Shown here: in pieces, positions 1-12,895 of the stretch
Layout of the letters: the number at the start of each line of letters is the position of its first letter
How positions within the stretch are numbered: the first letter of the stretch is position 1
Source of the DNA: Hydractinia symbiolongicarpus
Taxonomy: Eukaryota; Cnidaria; Hydrozoa; Anthoathecata; Hydractiniidae
Direction of reading: 5' to 3'
Length of the DNA: 64,000 bases
Assembly (NCBI RefSeq): GCF_029227915.1
Contig: NC_079875.1
Span: forward strand, 30,346,001 to 30,410,000
Program-made: the position numbers and the translations under genes
Notes under the pieces: model-generated
Seen by the model: the letters and a program-made list of their open reading frames with translations, nothing else
Told to the model about the DNA's origin: nothing
The model's database searches: none

Positions 1-1091
1 GTTTCATCATATATTTTGTTTTGTTTCAGCATATATGATGCTTTGTTTTAATGTGCGAACGGAAAAACAAAAACTGTTAAATTGACCAGGTCAGCTTTTG
101 GGCATAGTAAAAATCCTAGCTAGCTATATCTAGCACGTATTATACATTTGGCTGGAGAAAGTAGTAGGTTCAATGAAACGTCGTTACAAAAACAGATGAA
201 AGCGGGGGTACAATACAAAGTGTCGTTTTTAATGCAAGAGTTTTTAATTAGTTCTTAATTTTAGTTTGTGCCGGTTGATGGTCAGTGGGACGGAAGGACT
301 GGTGTTGTTTTCTGGCCCGATGATCATTGTGTGAGGAAATAAATACTGGGTATTTGCATTCAGTGGTGAAACAGAAAAGAATGTGGTCGTAAATTACAAT
401 GGACAGTATTGCACCAAGAATGGTGTATTACGTTAGGATAAGAGGTGTTTATTCTGAAGAAACACTGAAATCAAAACTATTTGATGACTGGATAGTCAAA
501 TTTTACCACATTTAAATAGCTCTTTAAACAATACATGACTAAAACCACCGAGATTTTGGACCAACCTGGGGTGACTGGCTTCAGACGGTTGACTTATGCT
601 ACTAAATCTGCATTTTTAACTGCACACGCATAAAGCTTCTTTGTGTTTTGATTGGCACATTTGTCACTAAATTAGCATTGACCATTTCCATTCTAACTAA
701 ATATTAATTTTGATCAACAGAATGAATGGAATCAAAGTAAGCAAAATGCACGGCATATTTTATACAGTGTTCATGTTTGATATTCTGTTATTGTCTACTC
801 CCTCCTAAGGTCAAAGAGGTCATTAAAAAGTCACTCTTTTAGTCCTGTACTTTTGTGACTCATTAGTCGTCGCAATGCCAGTGGTGTTTATTGAGAGTCA
901 AATCAACAAAATATTGGAGAGTTATTCTTGGTAATAAATTTAATTGGAATTGACCACATAGGAGATAAATTTCCGTCTCGATTTTTTTGTTAAAGCAGAT
1001 TGTAAAAATAGGACAATGAAATAAAAATCTAAATTTTCGGTAGACCAGCCAAATTAAAGAAAAAAGATAAGTAAGTAATTTTTTAGAAGAT
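1..1091. other. Non-coding AT-rich stretch
   Basis: I see no coding exon, RNA gene or clear repeat here on either strand. Short open frames lack recognisable motifs and look like chance in AT-rich DNA. Confidence 0.5.
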
Positions 1092-1295
1092 TCAATTATC
1101 TCCTTTTGTGGCTCGACTTGCCGAAGAATATGGGTGCCTACGCTTCTGGGCATTTATGGCGTCCTCCTGGGTGAAAAGGCCTTTCCCCCCAGCAGCACGC
1201 CACAACTCAAAGTTCTCGCGGTAAGCGTAGCCACCCTTATCCTTCGACAATAACACACTCTCTTTAAAATTTTCCCATGTCAATTCTGGCTCCTT
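1092..1295 (-). CDS. Possible terminal exon of an unrecognised gene
   Basis: On the minus strand a pyrimidine-rich tract ending in TTTAG at about 1296 is followed by an open frame of about 68 codons ending in a stop at 1092. The product begins KEPELTWENF and includes GGKGLFTQEDA and AQKRRHPY, with a mixed charged composition typical of real protein. No family is recognised. The start at 1295 rests only on the acceptor; no upstream exon was located, since the gene would extend rightwards into repeat-rich DNA. It may be an isolated exon or remnant. Confidence 0.3.
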   Translation of the reverse strand, partial: KEPELTWENFKESVLLSKDKGGYAYRENFELWRAAGGKGLFTQEDAINAQKRRHPYSSASRATKGDN

Positions 1296-1852
1296 CTAAA
1301 TGGAAAAGCAGTCATAATACAAACAAAATGTGCAGGGTAAGCATGGTACGACGAACAATGCGAACTTACTTAATTTTTAGAGAGGCTTCATCATGACTTA
1401 TTACTACACGATCATTGTGATGGTATCTGTGTGATTAGAATAGTAAAGTGGTCACCATCGTCATCTCCTTTAAGCTGTAATTTCTTTTTTCTATTCTTTT
1501 TAGTGCACCTGCCAATTTTTGAATGACTTAAGAAGGTTTCATTGACATGTCATATTGTCATTTACTTTGCGCACAATTTCTTTTTTTAAATATAAATGAA
1601 GCGTGGCGTACCATTATATTTTTACCAGCATTAACAGAGTTGTCTTCTAAAGAAGTTGTTTCACATACTTTTTTTTGAAATGGTCATTATGTTCTTTATA
1701 TCACGCTCTCCTATCCCAAACAGGACTTTTTAATTGCTAATGACTTTGTATGACAGTATTTTTTAACATTAAAAATGTAGGATGGCGTACTATGCCAGGA
1801 TTTATTTCTAACAACATTTTGAGAACAATAAAATGTTAAGAAAATAATTTAC

Positions 1853-2345
1853 AAAGAGGTGGCAAGCCACCGCAATGATGAACTCAATCTGTTAGGTCTT
1901 TGGAAATAAGCTAGAGGTTGTACTCCTCTAGAGAAAATGCCTCTAAAAACACAATTCTCCCTTTTTACAAGGAATTAATTAAAAAATATGTAAAAAAATT
2001 AAAAGGACACAACACATTTAAAAAGATGAAGAGAACTTAAACCAAGGCCAGGTAGGTTTCGACCCATATTTCTGAACCTAAGTACCTTGGATGTCTAGCT
2101 GGGTCACCTCGAAGAGGTCCGCGGACGGTCATCAGCAGAAACTAGACATCCCTATCTTCCTAAAGTAAACTTTGACCACTTTCTGTTCAACCGTGCTATT
2201 CTTACTCTCCAAAGACAAGATCATGTGTGATCAAACCCCTTGCTAACTTAATTTTTATTTGATTTTGTTTTATTTTTGACTGGGGTAATAAGTGGAGTCG
2301 CCACTCTCCAAAGACAAGACTGAGTGTAGTCAAGCCCCCTTGCTG
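1853..2345. repeat. Non-coding module shared by USP-bearing elements
   Basis: This stretch contains an inverted repeat (GGTGGCAAGCCACC, 1859-1872) and blocks found again near 14,500, 15,900-16,240, 17,220-17,790 and 32,260, for example AGAGGTTG...CCTCTA and TCTCCCTTTTTACAAGG. It ends with the block GGGGTAATAAGTGGAGTCGC followed by AAGACAAGACTG. In four places these modules lie next to fragments of a USP-type protease gene, so they are probably the 3' non-coding part of that element family. 1,300-1,852 shows nothing recognisable. Confidence 0.6.
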
Positions 2346-2367
2346 ACTCATTCTGGTTAAAATATTC

Positions 2368-4100
2368 TTATCTCAGCTCTTCTAAAAAGAAAACATATGA
2401 CTCGTGACTGTTAATAAGGCGGTCATCATAGAAAATTACTGCTCTATCATTGCAATGTATCCACCTGTGAACCATTTGATCGAAGGCTATGGTTGTGTAG
2501 TGACCATCATTTAAGTTGCCGCAATGGTTGATAATAGCCCTTAATTGAAAATTTTTACGAAATTTCACTTCTCCATCTACGGTAAAAGGTATGGAAAGGG
2601 TACCAGGGTAAGCAGTAATACGAAAGGCAATTTTGACACAAGGCCGTTGGCACTGGCAAAACGTTTTAGCGGTAAAATGAAATGGGAACCGGACGACATT
2701 ACCTCTTTTTCAACTAGAGCAGTTTGTTGAGCGTTGCAAACATGGCAGAAGTAGGCATTGGTGTCTGACAACTCCTCGCTTTCAAAGAAATTATCTAAGG
2801 AAGATTGTACCGTAGGGTGCAGAGAAATGTGGATGCATGGTGCTATAACTTCTGAGGAGCTCGTAATATGACATGAATTGCAAGTGGTAGATGTCTTGAT
2901 GCCAATACTAAAAAGACTTCCAAGAAATGGAAAGTCTAATGACAGACCAGGTAGGAGATATTCAAGAACCTCGGGGACGTCGTGCTGAGCAAAGATATTA
3001 AATGCACTTCCCTTCGCAGCTGAGATATGATGTTTCATAGCACGCAAAAAATGGGAGGGATCAACTGGACTTCTGGAAATAGCCAAAATTTGAAGACAAC
3101 CTACAAATGCTTCGCCTAACTTTGAGGTTGTTTTGCTGACAGAAATAGCTTCTTTAACTTTTGGAAGGTTATAAAAACATTGTAAGATTGAGTTTGCATA
3201 ACATGTGTTTCCCAAGTTTTTTAGACCGCTATTCCTAAAATCAGGGTTAGATGGCAATGCGACTGTTGTTTTGGAAGACCTTGTAGCAAGTTTTTCAAGT
3301 TTTTTGATTTTACACGATTTTGTGTGACTTGCGGAAGATTTCTCAGGGTCTTTTGATTTCTTACATTCCATATTTGTGACAGAAACTACAGGAATGATTG
3401 GGGCCTTTTCAGGCTCAACCCAAGTGGTAGAATTTCGAGACATCCAGATGTAAAAAGAGGCACTCATGGAGGTAAAAGTTAGGAATTTTAATAGGGAACG
3501 TAAAGGCTTGTTAGGGAAACCAAAGCGACGAAAACAGGTCCTTACTGATTCTGAACAGAAACCCTTTGCACCCACTTCAATGGCAAAGAAATGCACGATC
3601 CATCCATTGTTTTTTATAGCATAACAAAGTGAAGAATATCTTTAAGATTTCGTTTGTGCCAATATTCCGTGTTCTCTTCCCATGGACAAGTCAGTTCTAC
3701 CATAATTACAGTTTTGGAAAAACTGGATATTAATAACACGTAGTTGCGTTATTGCAATGTAAGGTTAAACAACTAAAACGGAATCTAAATCTGACAGTAT
3801 TTTCCAATCGGAAGCAAGGTGAAGAAGGCCTGGACACTTTGTATGCCTCTTCTTAGATGGTGATTGACCGGCCGGAATGAAATTAATTTTGTTGCACTTG
3901 GAAACCCTAAGAGGTTCATATGATACCAAAAACTCTTTTAATACCTTAACCAAAACTGTTAAAACCGAGTCATGTCGGTATGTGTATCTACCCTGCAAAA
4001 GAGAGGTCCTACAGGCACCCAATATGTGAGAGACATTTGAGGATGGTTTCTTGCACAGAATGCAACTTCCATCGCGACCGTACCCCGCCAGACCCGCCCC
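2368..4100 (-). pseudogene. Retroelement C-terminus: zinc knuckle, endonuclease-like domain and USP protease (decayed copy 1)
   Basis: Reading the minus strand from 4,100 down: a zinc knuckle (CILCKKPSSNVSHILGAC) followed by GRYTYRH; a PD-(D/E)XK-like endonuclease segment with VIMVELTCPWEEN and FAIEVGAKGF; then a ubiquitin-specific protease with Cys box LKNLGNTCYANSILQC, two CxxC pairs (TCNSC, FCHVC) and His box NDGHYTTIAF...WIHCNDRAV. The knuckle-endonuclease layout resembles the C-terminal part of site-specific non-LTR-like reverse transcriptases. The USP is an added domain. The frame is broken near 3,770, 3,610 and 2,575, so this copy is not translatable as one protein. No reverse transcriptase lies directly upstream: the copy stops at a tandem repeat. 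USP enzymes cleave ubiquitin from proteins; activity here is not expected. Confidence 0.8.
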
Positions 4101-4107
4101 AGGCTTG

Positions 4108-4560
4108 ACTGCGAAACGACGGGCAGCTACATGGTGACAGGCGGCACCTGTTACTTTGGGTGACCTTGTAACAGCTTTCGACGCAAGACAGATGTAAGCG
4201 TCAGCTGTCAGTGAAGGTAAGCATGTCACTGATGCGACGTGACACCATACGGTATTGTGGCACGGCTGCTGACACACGTTGCGTGGGCTGTTACTGTCTG
4301 ATACATTGTAACTGCGAAACGACGGGCAGCTACATGGTGACAGGCGGCACCTGTTACTTTGGGTGACCTTGTAACAGCTTTCGACGCAAGACAGATGTAA
4401 GCGTCAGCTGTCAGTGAAGGTAAGCATGTCACTGACGCGACGTGATACCATACGGTATTGTGGCACGGCTGCTGACACACGTTGCGTGGGCTGTTACTGT
4501 CTGATACATTGTAACTGTGTGTGATCCACGGGAAACCCGTCGGTATTGTGTGGCAGCTGG
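4108..4560. repeat. 203-bp tandem repeat, two full copies plus a partial
   Basis: The block beginning ACTGCGAAACGACGGGCAGC starts at 4,108 and again at 4,311, a period of 203 bp with nearly identical copies. A diverged partial copy follows from about 4,514 (shared CGGTATTGTG and CTGTTACTG segments). The unit is richer in GC than its surroundings. Open frames through it on the minus strand are a by-product of the repeat. It lies directly at the 5' side of the neighbouring USP-element fragment. Confidence 0.9.
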
Positions 4561-5602
4561 TGACACACAGTGTGTCAGCTGTTACTGTAGGAAACTCTAC
4601 AAGTACGATGGTCTGTTACTTCTTCTTTTTTATCACAGCACGGTATTAGGAAAGTTTGCAGCTGCGATGGTCTGTAACTTCTTGTTTTTTGTCACAGCAC
4701 GGTGTTGTATTACAATCAGCGAAGTACTAAGTGTCACCTGTTGTATGTAAACTTTTAACTGTACTTAAATTATTGTTCCATTCAACAAAAAATGTGTACC
4801 TATTACTGTAATTTGTGTTTATTTTTCACTTCACGGTTAGTATTACTTAGAAGAAAACTTCTACTATCATTTAAGTGTGGAGGAGGAATATAATACTAAT
4901 ACGCGTAACAAATGCTTTTTCAATCAATTTTATTTATTTAATAATCTTGCGGTTTAAAAAATTTCAAAAATTTTGGTTTTATATTTTTTGAAAAATTTTC
5001 CACCGTACATTTATTAAACCACTTTTTTCTCTTTAACAAAAAAGAAGTACTTATTTTTGTAATTAAACATTTACTTCCCTGGTAATATCACTTATCAGTA
5101 CATTTAACGGTGTAATTATATTCTAGCTAAGTAATTATTTTTTACTTTAGAATATGGAAACAGCTTTATAGGTTTCTATTTATCGTTTGTTCTATAATAG
5201 CAATTTGTGGTAAAAATTTTTGTCAACCAATTTTATTGATTTAAAAATTTTGGCTTTACATCATTTTTAAAAATGTTCCGCTTTCCTTTAATAAAATATT
5301 CTTTCTTATTAACAATGAATAAGTACTTCTTTTGTAATTAATTTTTACTGCACTCCTGATATTACTCAAAAGCAAAATTTAAACGCTTGATTATATTTCC
5401 CTAACTAATCATTTGTTATGGTTAAATTTACTCAAGAGTAAATTTAGGCGTGCATATTTGTTTGAAAAATTGTATAAAAAAACTTAAAAAAATAACTGAA
5501 ATTAAATCATGTGGTATATATTTTGTAAGTAATCATTTTTGTTGTTAAAGTTATTAAATTGTGCATTTCAATATTCTTTGTACCATAGTAAACACAACAG
5601 TT
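4561..5602. other. AT-rich non-coding stretch before the Helitron gene
   Basis: Very AT-rich, with loosely repeated blocks (AGAAGTACTT and TAAAAATTTTGG recur around 4,960-5,340). No coding exon is seen. It may include the 5' end and promoter of the Helitron, but no terminal motif could be fixed. Confidence 0.4.
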
Positions 5603-8600
5603 ATGGCTTCAAACCACGGTTATCCTTGCTACAGTATTTATGCTACAGACGTTGACGTTAATGAAAACATCGAGAAATTAAGCCAAAAGCGAGGTGAAGA
5701 ATTTGTAAATAAGGAGCGATATAATGATATAATGAAATGTGAAAATACAGCTGGTAAGTTTCTTTTAATAAAGACATTTGCATTGCATACAACAATATTT
5801 GCAACAATTTTGTATTTAGATTCAAGAAAATGTGCAAAAATCGTAAATGATTTGACAATATGGATAGAAAAGAAGAGTTGGAATATGTGCGAAAGGTATA
5901 ATTCATTCAATATATACAAAACATAACTGTAAATACAGTATTTCTTAAATTTATTATGTCATCATAGTTGCCAGTCTCTGGTGAAACAAAAGATGACTCC
6001 GTCATATGCAACATCACGGTTGAAAAGAATACAAACATGCGACGGATGCAGCGGGAGGTACATCATCCCACATATTGATGACTTCCCAAACATTATTAAA
6101 ACTTTCAGCAAAGAAGATGAGCTACTGCTACGCGTTTTTAATATTGACGCTGGTACATATGTACGTCATCAATACGGATATCGACAACGCTCTTCTCCTC
6201 TCAGTTTAAAGGTATTTCCCTTGCAGTTTTAGAAACGTTTTTATTTAAATAACAAAAAAGACATTAATTCAAGACACGCAAAGAAAGCGGCGTCTCTTGC
6301 GTGTTTATTCGTTACTCATGGATTCTGATATATCCATGTACCGGTATTTATATTTGCTTTAACAAATTGACCAACAGACTTACACGTTAACAACACAAAT
6401 AATTAGTATCTTCTGCTTTTGGTCACTTCGTTAAAGAATCCCAAGACAGAGAGAAACGCCGTCATTTGGCGTACGTCTACCAAGAAAAATACTTGGAATG
6501 TGCATTGTGGCCTCTCTTATACTTTAGCAAAAATTGGTGCGAAAGTCACATTGATGGTAAATTCATTACGTTAAAGTCGATTTATTATCTCTTAATTTGA
6601 AAACCTTGTAATGCATTATCCTTATTACATTTATTAAGGCGGGGCGAACAGAAAGTCATGCAAAATTTCATTCAGGCTAAAACTTCTCTCGTCTATTGTG
6701 GACTACGGAAATGACTTCTTGCTGTTGCAGTACCAATTTGACAGATGGATCTTTAAAACTGTTTCCGGTAAGTATTGCCACAATTCTCCGAAAGCTACTC
6801 TTTTCTATTACTAACACAGTTGTGCAAGAATTTATAATGCATTTTAATTCCCATAAAGGTGCTGTCAACGTTGGCAAAAGATTTAACCTAAATCCAGGAA
6901 AATCATTAGAGCAAAAATGGTTTAGCTCATCTTTCTGGAAGAAACAGCATTTCTTTTTGATAGACGCTGTTAAACAATTTGGTTTCCCTAACCTTTTTAT
7001 CACTATAAGTCCTTACGAATGGACGTTTCCGCAGGTAATATTTTTATGAACAAGAAAAATGTGTCACTTCACTGTCCATGAACTATTTGCCTTGCTTTTT
7101 TATTTTAGATGAAAGAATTACTCAAACGCTTTGCATTAAAAGCAAGTAGCAACCTTGATTGTGGTGCTGTCCATAATATGCATATCATGCACATTCTTGA
7201 ACAACTAATACGTGGGTACATGTCTGGTAGCAATAATCAAAAGTGGAAGAATTCGCTTTTCTCCGGAGTGAAGTAAACTGTTTAACTCAAATTACATTTG
7301 ACAAATTAAAAATTTGTAAATTATAATATCCAAGTCTTTGATCTCACTTTACTAGAAAAAAGAATAACAATGTCAACACGTATTTCTACCGTTTTGAATG
7401 TCAAAAAAGGGGAACGATCCACTTCAAAACACTAAAGATTTAGCATTGGATCGGATTAAATGGACCATTGAATCAAAGAATCCATCCATAGGCTACCACG
7501 TATGTTTTAAAATTTCTTTATTCCAATAACTCATTCTTTATTTTCTCCAATTTAATGCTTTTATTAGTTCTTTCTTACTTTTTATTCCATCACTTTTGAA
7601 TTTTCATTATTAGGTACAAAAGCTGCAAAAGTCAGATCAACGTGTTTTCCAATCGCGAGTGTCAAATTGCAAGAGCCACACTGATGACAGTGGGGTAATT
7701 CATTTGGAGCACGACGTTCTTGCTTTTGCAAACAAACTCAGAGCATATATAGATACCATTCTAGGAACATTAATGTGTCGTATGGATGTGCAGGTAATTA
7801 TTATTCGTATGTGAATCATACATAAAAACCGTTATTAATATTACTTTTATATTAGATTTTTGACGGACATTTGATGTTGCTGAAATATGTGAAAGGCTAT
7901 GTTGCCAAATTTAAAGATTCCTTTCAATTAACAGGTAACTACTGAAATAATTACAAACACTAAAATATTTTTTCTTTCATCAAACATACTTATACTTCTT
8001 AATAGGAGAAAATGCTCGCAACGTTCCCGGTTTTACTTTGGTGTGTCAGTATCTGATGCAACTGCAATTAACGGCCCCTGAGATGACAACTCATTTCGCA
8101 AACATTAAAGTCAGTTTACCCAGTTTATTTTATTGTCTATTGTAATATTCAATGTATTTGCAACATTCAAAATCTTTGCAACTATGTTTATTTTAAGGTT
8201 GCTTGGACACTTACTAAAACAAAGACGTTTGTTATACCAAAACCGTTGAATACCAATGAAAATACGGTGATTCAAAAGTATCTCCAAAGGCCGGAGTATT
8301 GCACAGAAATGTCACTGCAGAACTATATCCGCAATTTTGATACAGCAAAAAATGTAATATCTCTATACGCATTAATATCAGTTATTGCTTTTTTTGCGAA
8401 TTTTTGTAATACTTCTTTATTTTTAGCCACCCCCACCATATAGGGATCAAAAACCAAGATTGGTGGCAACAATATACGCCTTAATATTTAACCCCGTTTA
8501 CTTTTGGCAACATACGTTAATGTCAATGCCATTTCGAAACACGTCAGAAATTGTGAACCCAGAATCGGAGGACTTACCCGAATCAATTGCATATTTTCAT

Positions 8601-10770
8601 AATGCCTTGATAATCAATCCGACATTTTGGAACGATAATCAGAAAATACGCAATCATTTGGAAGCATCTGTTCACAAGCGTTATTATATTGACACGTTTC
8701 TAGTGTACCTTAAGTCGCTACGTTTAAAGATATTGGCATACCAATCTGGTAAGTTCATATTTTCATGAATATTAAAAGAATTTTGACCCATCAGCAATAT
8801 TGATATAACAATTTTTATACAATTCCTCATTTAGGAGAAATAATAGTAAACGATAACGCTGAGGATACCGAATTTTCTATAGAAGATCTAACTGTAGATC
8901 AAAAGATGGTATTTTACTATGTTAAATCAATCTTATTGTCAATGGATCGCAGAAAAAATGTAAATCTTTCTTCATCTTGCATATAAAAATGTATCTTACC
9001 AGCATTTTGTTAACAATCTTATTTTCCGTACACAGACAAATCCACAAGCTAATTCTGATATCGACAATGTTTCCCTCTTCGAACAGTCAATGGATTCAAG
9101 CTTCATTGATGACGACAGCGATTGTGTTCAAAGTATTGATATTAATAACTACAATGAATCGTTGAACCAGATGTTGATAGCGAATCTCCTTTAAATCGCA
9201 AAATTTTACTTTGTGGCAACCCAGGTGCAAGCAACTTCTTAGAAATAACGAATACAATATTAGTACTTACTTTTTATTACCTTTTTTAAAACAGGAAAAT
9301 CGCATTTGGTAAAAACCATAATAGCATTCGCGATAGAAAACAAATATGACGTCTTGGTCGCTACACCAACGGCACTACTCGCCGATAGATACAGACAATG
9401 TTTTTCAACGATCACTTGCAAAACAATACATTCTGCCTTTTTAATACCAGTTGAAGATTCACCATGGGAAATAAATTGGCATATTAGTTGGTTCCAGCTT
9501 ATTGTAGTGGATGAGGTAACTTGTTAATAGAAACAACTGCTATTAAATATAACTATACAATTAAAATAAATTCACTTATTTTTCTATTACACTTAGATTG
9601 GTCAAGTCAATTCTCACATAATCAAGCATATAATGAAAACCTTTGATGCACTTCCATCGAATCCTATTATAATTTTTCTGGGAGATGCGCATCAAAGTTT
9701 ACCACTAATTACGGTTCAAGGAAAAACAAACTTTGATTCAAGCTTTTTCTCAAGTTTGATGACTCGTTTATTTAAAAAATTTGAACTACATACCTCACAT
9801 CGTAGCACAACTTTGTATAAAGAGTTTCTGGACAAAATCAGAAGTTTTAAGTATGGTTTCTTCCCGCAGTATACCTTTTTATACTTCTATTTCAATTTTG
9901 TTAAGACATTGCCATTCTATTTATTTTTTAGTATTACATTTGACGAAATAAAACGTATTTTTGAGCATACAAAAATACCAAGTACCAACAAAGTCACCGG
10001 CGAAAGGATTTTAGCCATAATTACAGAGAATCCAAATACCATATATATAGCATCTTCCCACAAGACAAAAGATTTCATTAACAAAACTGTGATGAATTAC
10101 CTTTTCCGCGACGAAGAACCCGACATTGAGGCAAGTATTTCAACCTACAGTAATTTCACCATTACTCCAACAACGAATATCAACTTTATATCCAAATAAA
10201 CATTTACATTTCTATTCTGCTTTTCTTAGGTAATCGATAGCTCAGGAAAACGTCAAGTGTATTTCGTCGGTTCAAAAGTTATGTTGACGGAAAATCGCGA
10301 TCAAATAGGTTCTTTTATGAATGGCGTCATAGGTAAGAAACGTTTTTAATAAATTTCACTGTATTTTACATCATTGAAAATACATGTGTCTACTAGGTAA
10401 AATAATCAATGTGCAATCAACCATCATTGCTGTAGAAACCGCAAGAACGACAGTTTACGTTTATCCGATATATGACAGCCACAGAACCTATTATTATCCA
10501 ATCATACCTGCATATTGCCAAACGGCTTTAAAATGTCAAAGTTAGTGAAATACTTTAACGCGCCATCACTTCCTACGCACTTTGATCCTAATAAATTCCG
10601 TTTTTTTAGGACAAACACTCCCACATATTACCTGGGCCATCGACAGAGACACAATTGGTCCCGGCATTGGCTACGTTGTGTTATCACGAGTTCGTGAAGC
10701 ACGAAACGTAGAATTTGCGACAGTATTAACAGCAAAACACATAACGCCTATGACGATATTGCAGTCATGA
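5603..10770 (+). pseudogene. Helitron Rep/helicase (RepHel-like), multi-exon, catalytically damaged
   Basis: About 15 short exons on the plus strand encode a Helitron replication initiator fused to a PIF1-like SF1 helicase. From the N-terminus: MASNHGYPC (ATG 5,603); CDGCSGRYI...GTYVRHQYGYR (about 6,040-6,190); VDYGNDFLLLQYQFDRW (about 6,690-6,750); FGFPNLFITISPYEWTFP (about 6,980-7,030); FYRFECQKRGTIHF (about 7,390-7,425); a two-tyrosine motif KYVKGYVAK (about 7,884); helicase Walker A split by an intron (9,216/9,298); Walker B LIVVDEV (about 9,500); FLGDAHQSLPL (about 9,680); and PGIGYVVLSRVR (about 10,660) before the stop. Introns have GTAAG-like donors. The HUH motif lacks its second His and shifts frame there; the Walker A loop is two residues short if the visible GT donor is used. 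I therefore call it a degraded copy. Helitrons move by rolling-circle replication. Element ends were not identified. Confidence 0.85.
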
Positions 10771-10899
10771 CAATTGTAAATAAATCAGTAACAATGTTTA
10801 CAGAACATAATTCATTTTTTACTTTTTCCCACTACCCACACCTACTGTTTGTTTGAAAAATTAAATTTTGTTTGTAAACTTTAGCCCAATGTAAATTTG

Positions 10900-11830
10900 T
10901 GCGCGATAAATTCTTTAAATGTACGCGCGTCTTCTACGATCATTAACGAAATATTGGTATAGCAATAAAATAGTACAGAGTACATTGTTCAAACAATTTC
11001 ATTGTAATTAACTACAACCTAACCGAGATCTATTAATGTCCCTGTGCACTGTACCTTTGTAAAACTAAATCCTCTTTTTAAGGTGGACTTTTTATTAGTA
11101 ATATCAAAAATAAATAAAAGCATTCCAGCAATTCATATTTAAAATGATATTGGCCCAGCGCTTTATCTATGATCAGTAACAAAACATTAGTATGGCGCTA
11201 AAATTTTTTGTTTTAATTAACTACATCCTTTGCGTATTGTTCCACTGTAAAAAATTTTCTAAGATGTCTCCAAACAAAAATTAGCCGGTAATACATTTTT
11301 TAAACGCGCACATGACAAAAAATCACACTTAAGGGCATTATAACTTCTTTAAGGAATCGCACTTAACGGCACTATAAGTTATTACGTTGTTATAAAGTAG
11401 ACTTTTTAATTCGCAATATCGATTATTATGGGAATCAAAAATACAAAGTACTTTGTTCCAATTATTTTTTTGTATTTATTATTTTCCTTAAACGCGCATT
11501 TAACAACGAATCACACTTAACTGTACTATAATCCATTAAGATATTGTAAAGTACACTTTCTAATTTGTTTACATTTAATACATATCAGCAATTTCTATAT
11601 TGGAAATAACATTATCGCGGCGCATTATGCAAGATCAGTAGGAAAGTATTGGTATAGGAATTAAAAATGCATAAGTACTTTGTTCCAGCAATAGTTTGTA
11701 TTTATTATATTGATTAAGTGCGCATTCAACAACGAATCGCAATTAACGGCACTATAAGTTATTAACATAATATAAAGTAGATTTTTTTTTTCGTAATATC
11801 GAAAATAAACAAAAACATTTCAGTAATATT
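10900..11830. repeat. Degenerate ~200-250 bp repeats after the Helitron gene
   Basis: Related blocks containing GATCAGTAACAAAACATTAG-like, AAAGTACTTTGTTCC and CGAATCACACTTAACGG segments start at about 10,935, 11,168, 11,420 and 11,627. The units have diverged and vary in spacing. No coding content. It could be a decayed satellite or the 3' non-coding part of the Helitron. Confidence 0.65.
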
Positions 11831-12430
11831 TATTGAAGCACCTTTCTATAGCTATAAGTTTGTCTTCGGCATCATTTAGAAATTCTTGTATTGCAGCAGA
11901 ATCAGACAAGGATGAGTTTATTTTTCTGCCTAAAAACCTAATTGGATTAGAATGAATGGATGGAATTTTTTCGCTGCCAACTGTAAAACGGTGAACTTTG
12001 GACGACTTTTACCTTATCAATAACAATGCTGTGTGATGTAGAAGGCCTAAACGACATGCCTACCCAATCAAGAGCTGTTGTACACCTGTTTAATAAATTT
12101 TGAGTACTTGGAATTGACGTGGACATTACGAATATATCATCCATAAAAGCTTTTATTGAGGGTTGGTCTGGGATTTTGTTTTATTACCTTCAGTATCAAT
12201 AAGGGTGGGAGTAACAAAAACATATTCAATAATAACGTGTATAGCTGCAAGAAATAGTATAATGGAAAGTGTACAGCCGATAAAAATCCCCCTACAGTGT
12301 TGATGCCAACTGGATGGAGCAGAAGCCGAAAAAGACTTACTCCACAGGCTGTCGTAGTATAGCTGTATGAGCCCTATCCAGGCTTCTGGTACACCATAGC
12401 GTCTTAAAAATCAGCCTGTGTATGAGATTT
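11830..12430 (-). pseudogene. Reverse transcriptase fragment (decayed)
   Basis: Minus-strand translation in two frames gives consecutive reverse-transcriptase palm motifs: GVPEAWIGLIQLYYDSLWSK, then FIGCTLSIILFLAAIHVI, then the catalytic-loop segment FMDDIFVMSTSIPSTQNLL, with LGRKINSSLSDSAAIQEFL downstream. The order and spacing fit the palm of reverse transcriptases that end in a knuckle plus PD-(D/E)XK endonuclease, the same class as the USP-linked fragments here. Frameshifts near 12,170 and 11,990 and the absence of fingers, thumb and endonuclease make it a remnant. The second catalytic Asp pair (DD) is visible. Confidence 0.75.
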
Positions 12431-12892
12431 GAGGTAAAGAGGATTCCCATTTAATCTTTAACAGGGGTTGCACCTGCAACAATTTCGGACATATTGAACT
12501 ACAGAGTAAAAAGGTGTGATTATTTTTATCCAATCATATTAATGTTGAAAAAATCATTCATTGGATGGAATAAAATGGAATGTTGCAATCTCAGCCAATT
12601 ACACAACGCAAAAAATATTAATGAGCGTTGCAAAGTGGTGAGATAGACGTTCAACCAATGAGATTTGGCTAATAATTCTTGGGGTCAAATGTCATTTTAT
12701 TTGTTATGGAAAAAAAGGTATGAATACTGATGGGAGCAACTGCATTTGCATTCTACATTTAGCCGCCAAATCTGACAGTGCTTCATATTGCACATCGGTG
12801 AGTGTTTTATTGTTACGCTTTATTCTTCAATATTTTTTTACGTAAAATGATTATTTTTTTCTTATAATTATCCGTATGTTTTCCCTCATTTA
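12431..12892. other. Non-coding; possible leader of the next gene
   Basis: No coding exon is visible. The stretch ends with a pyrimidine-rich tract and TTTAG at 12,893, a plausible 3' splice site just upstream of an ATG, so it may hold a non-coding first exon and an intron. Confidence 0.4.
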
Positions 12893-12895
12893 GAA

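Noticed and set aside
2545-2730. Plus-strand frame of 61 codons starting with a good ATG
   Set aside because: It is antisense to the USP region, which carries recognisable motifs on the minus strand.
3765-4480. Two overlapping Cys-rich minus-strand frames starting with the same MCQQPCHNTVW
   Set aside because: Their identical starts come from the 203-bp tandem duplication. Only the part below about 4,100 is element-derived (zinc knuckle).
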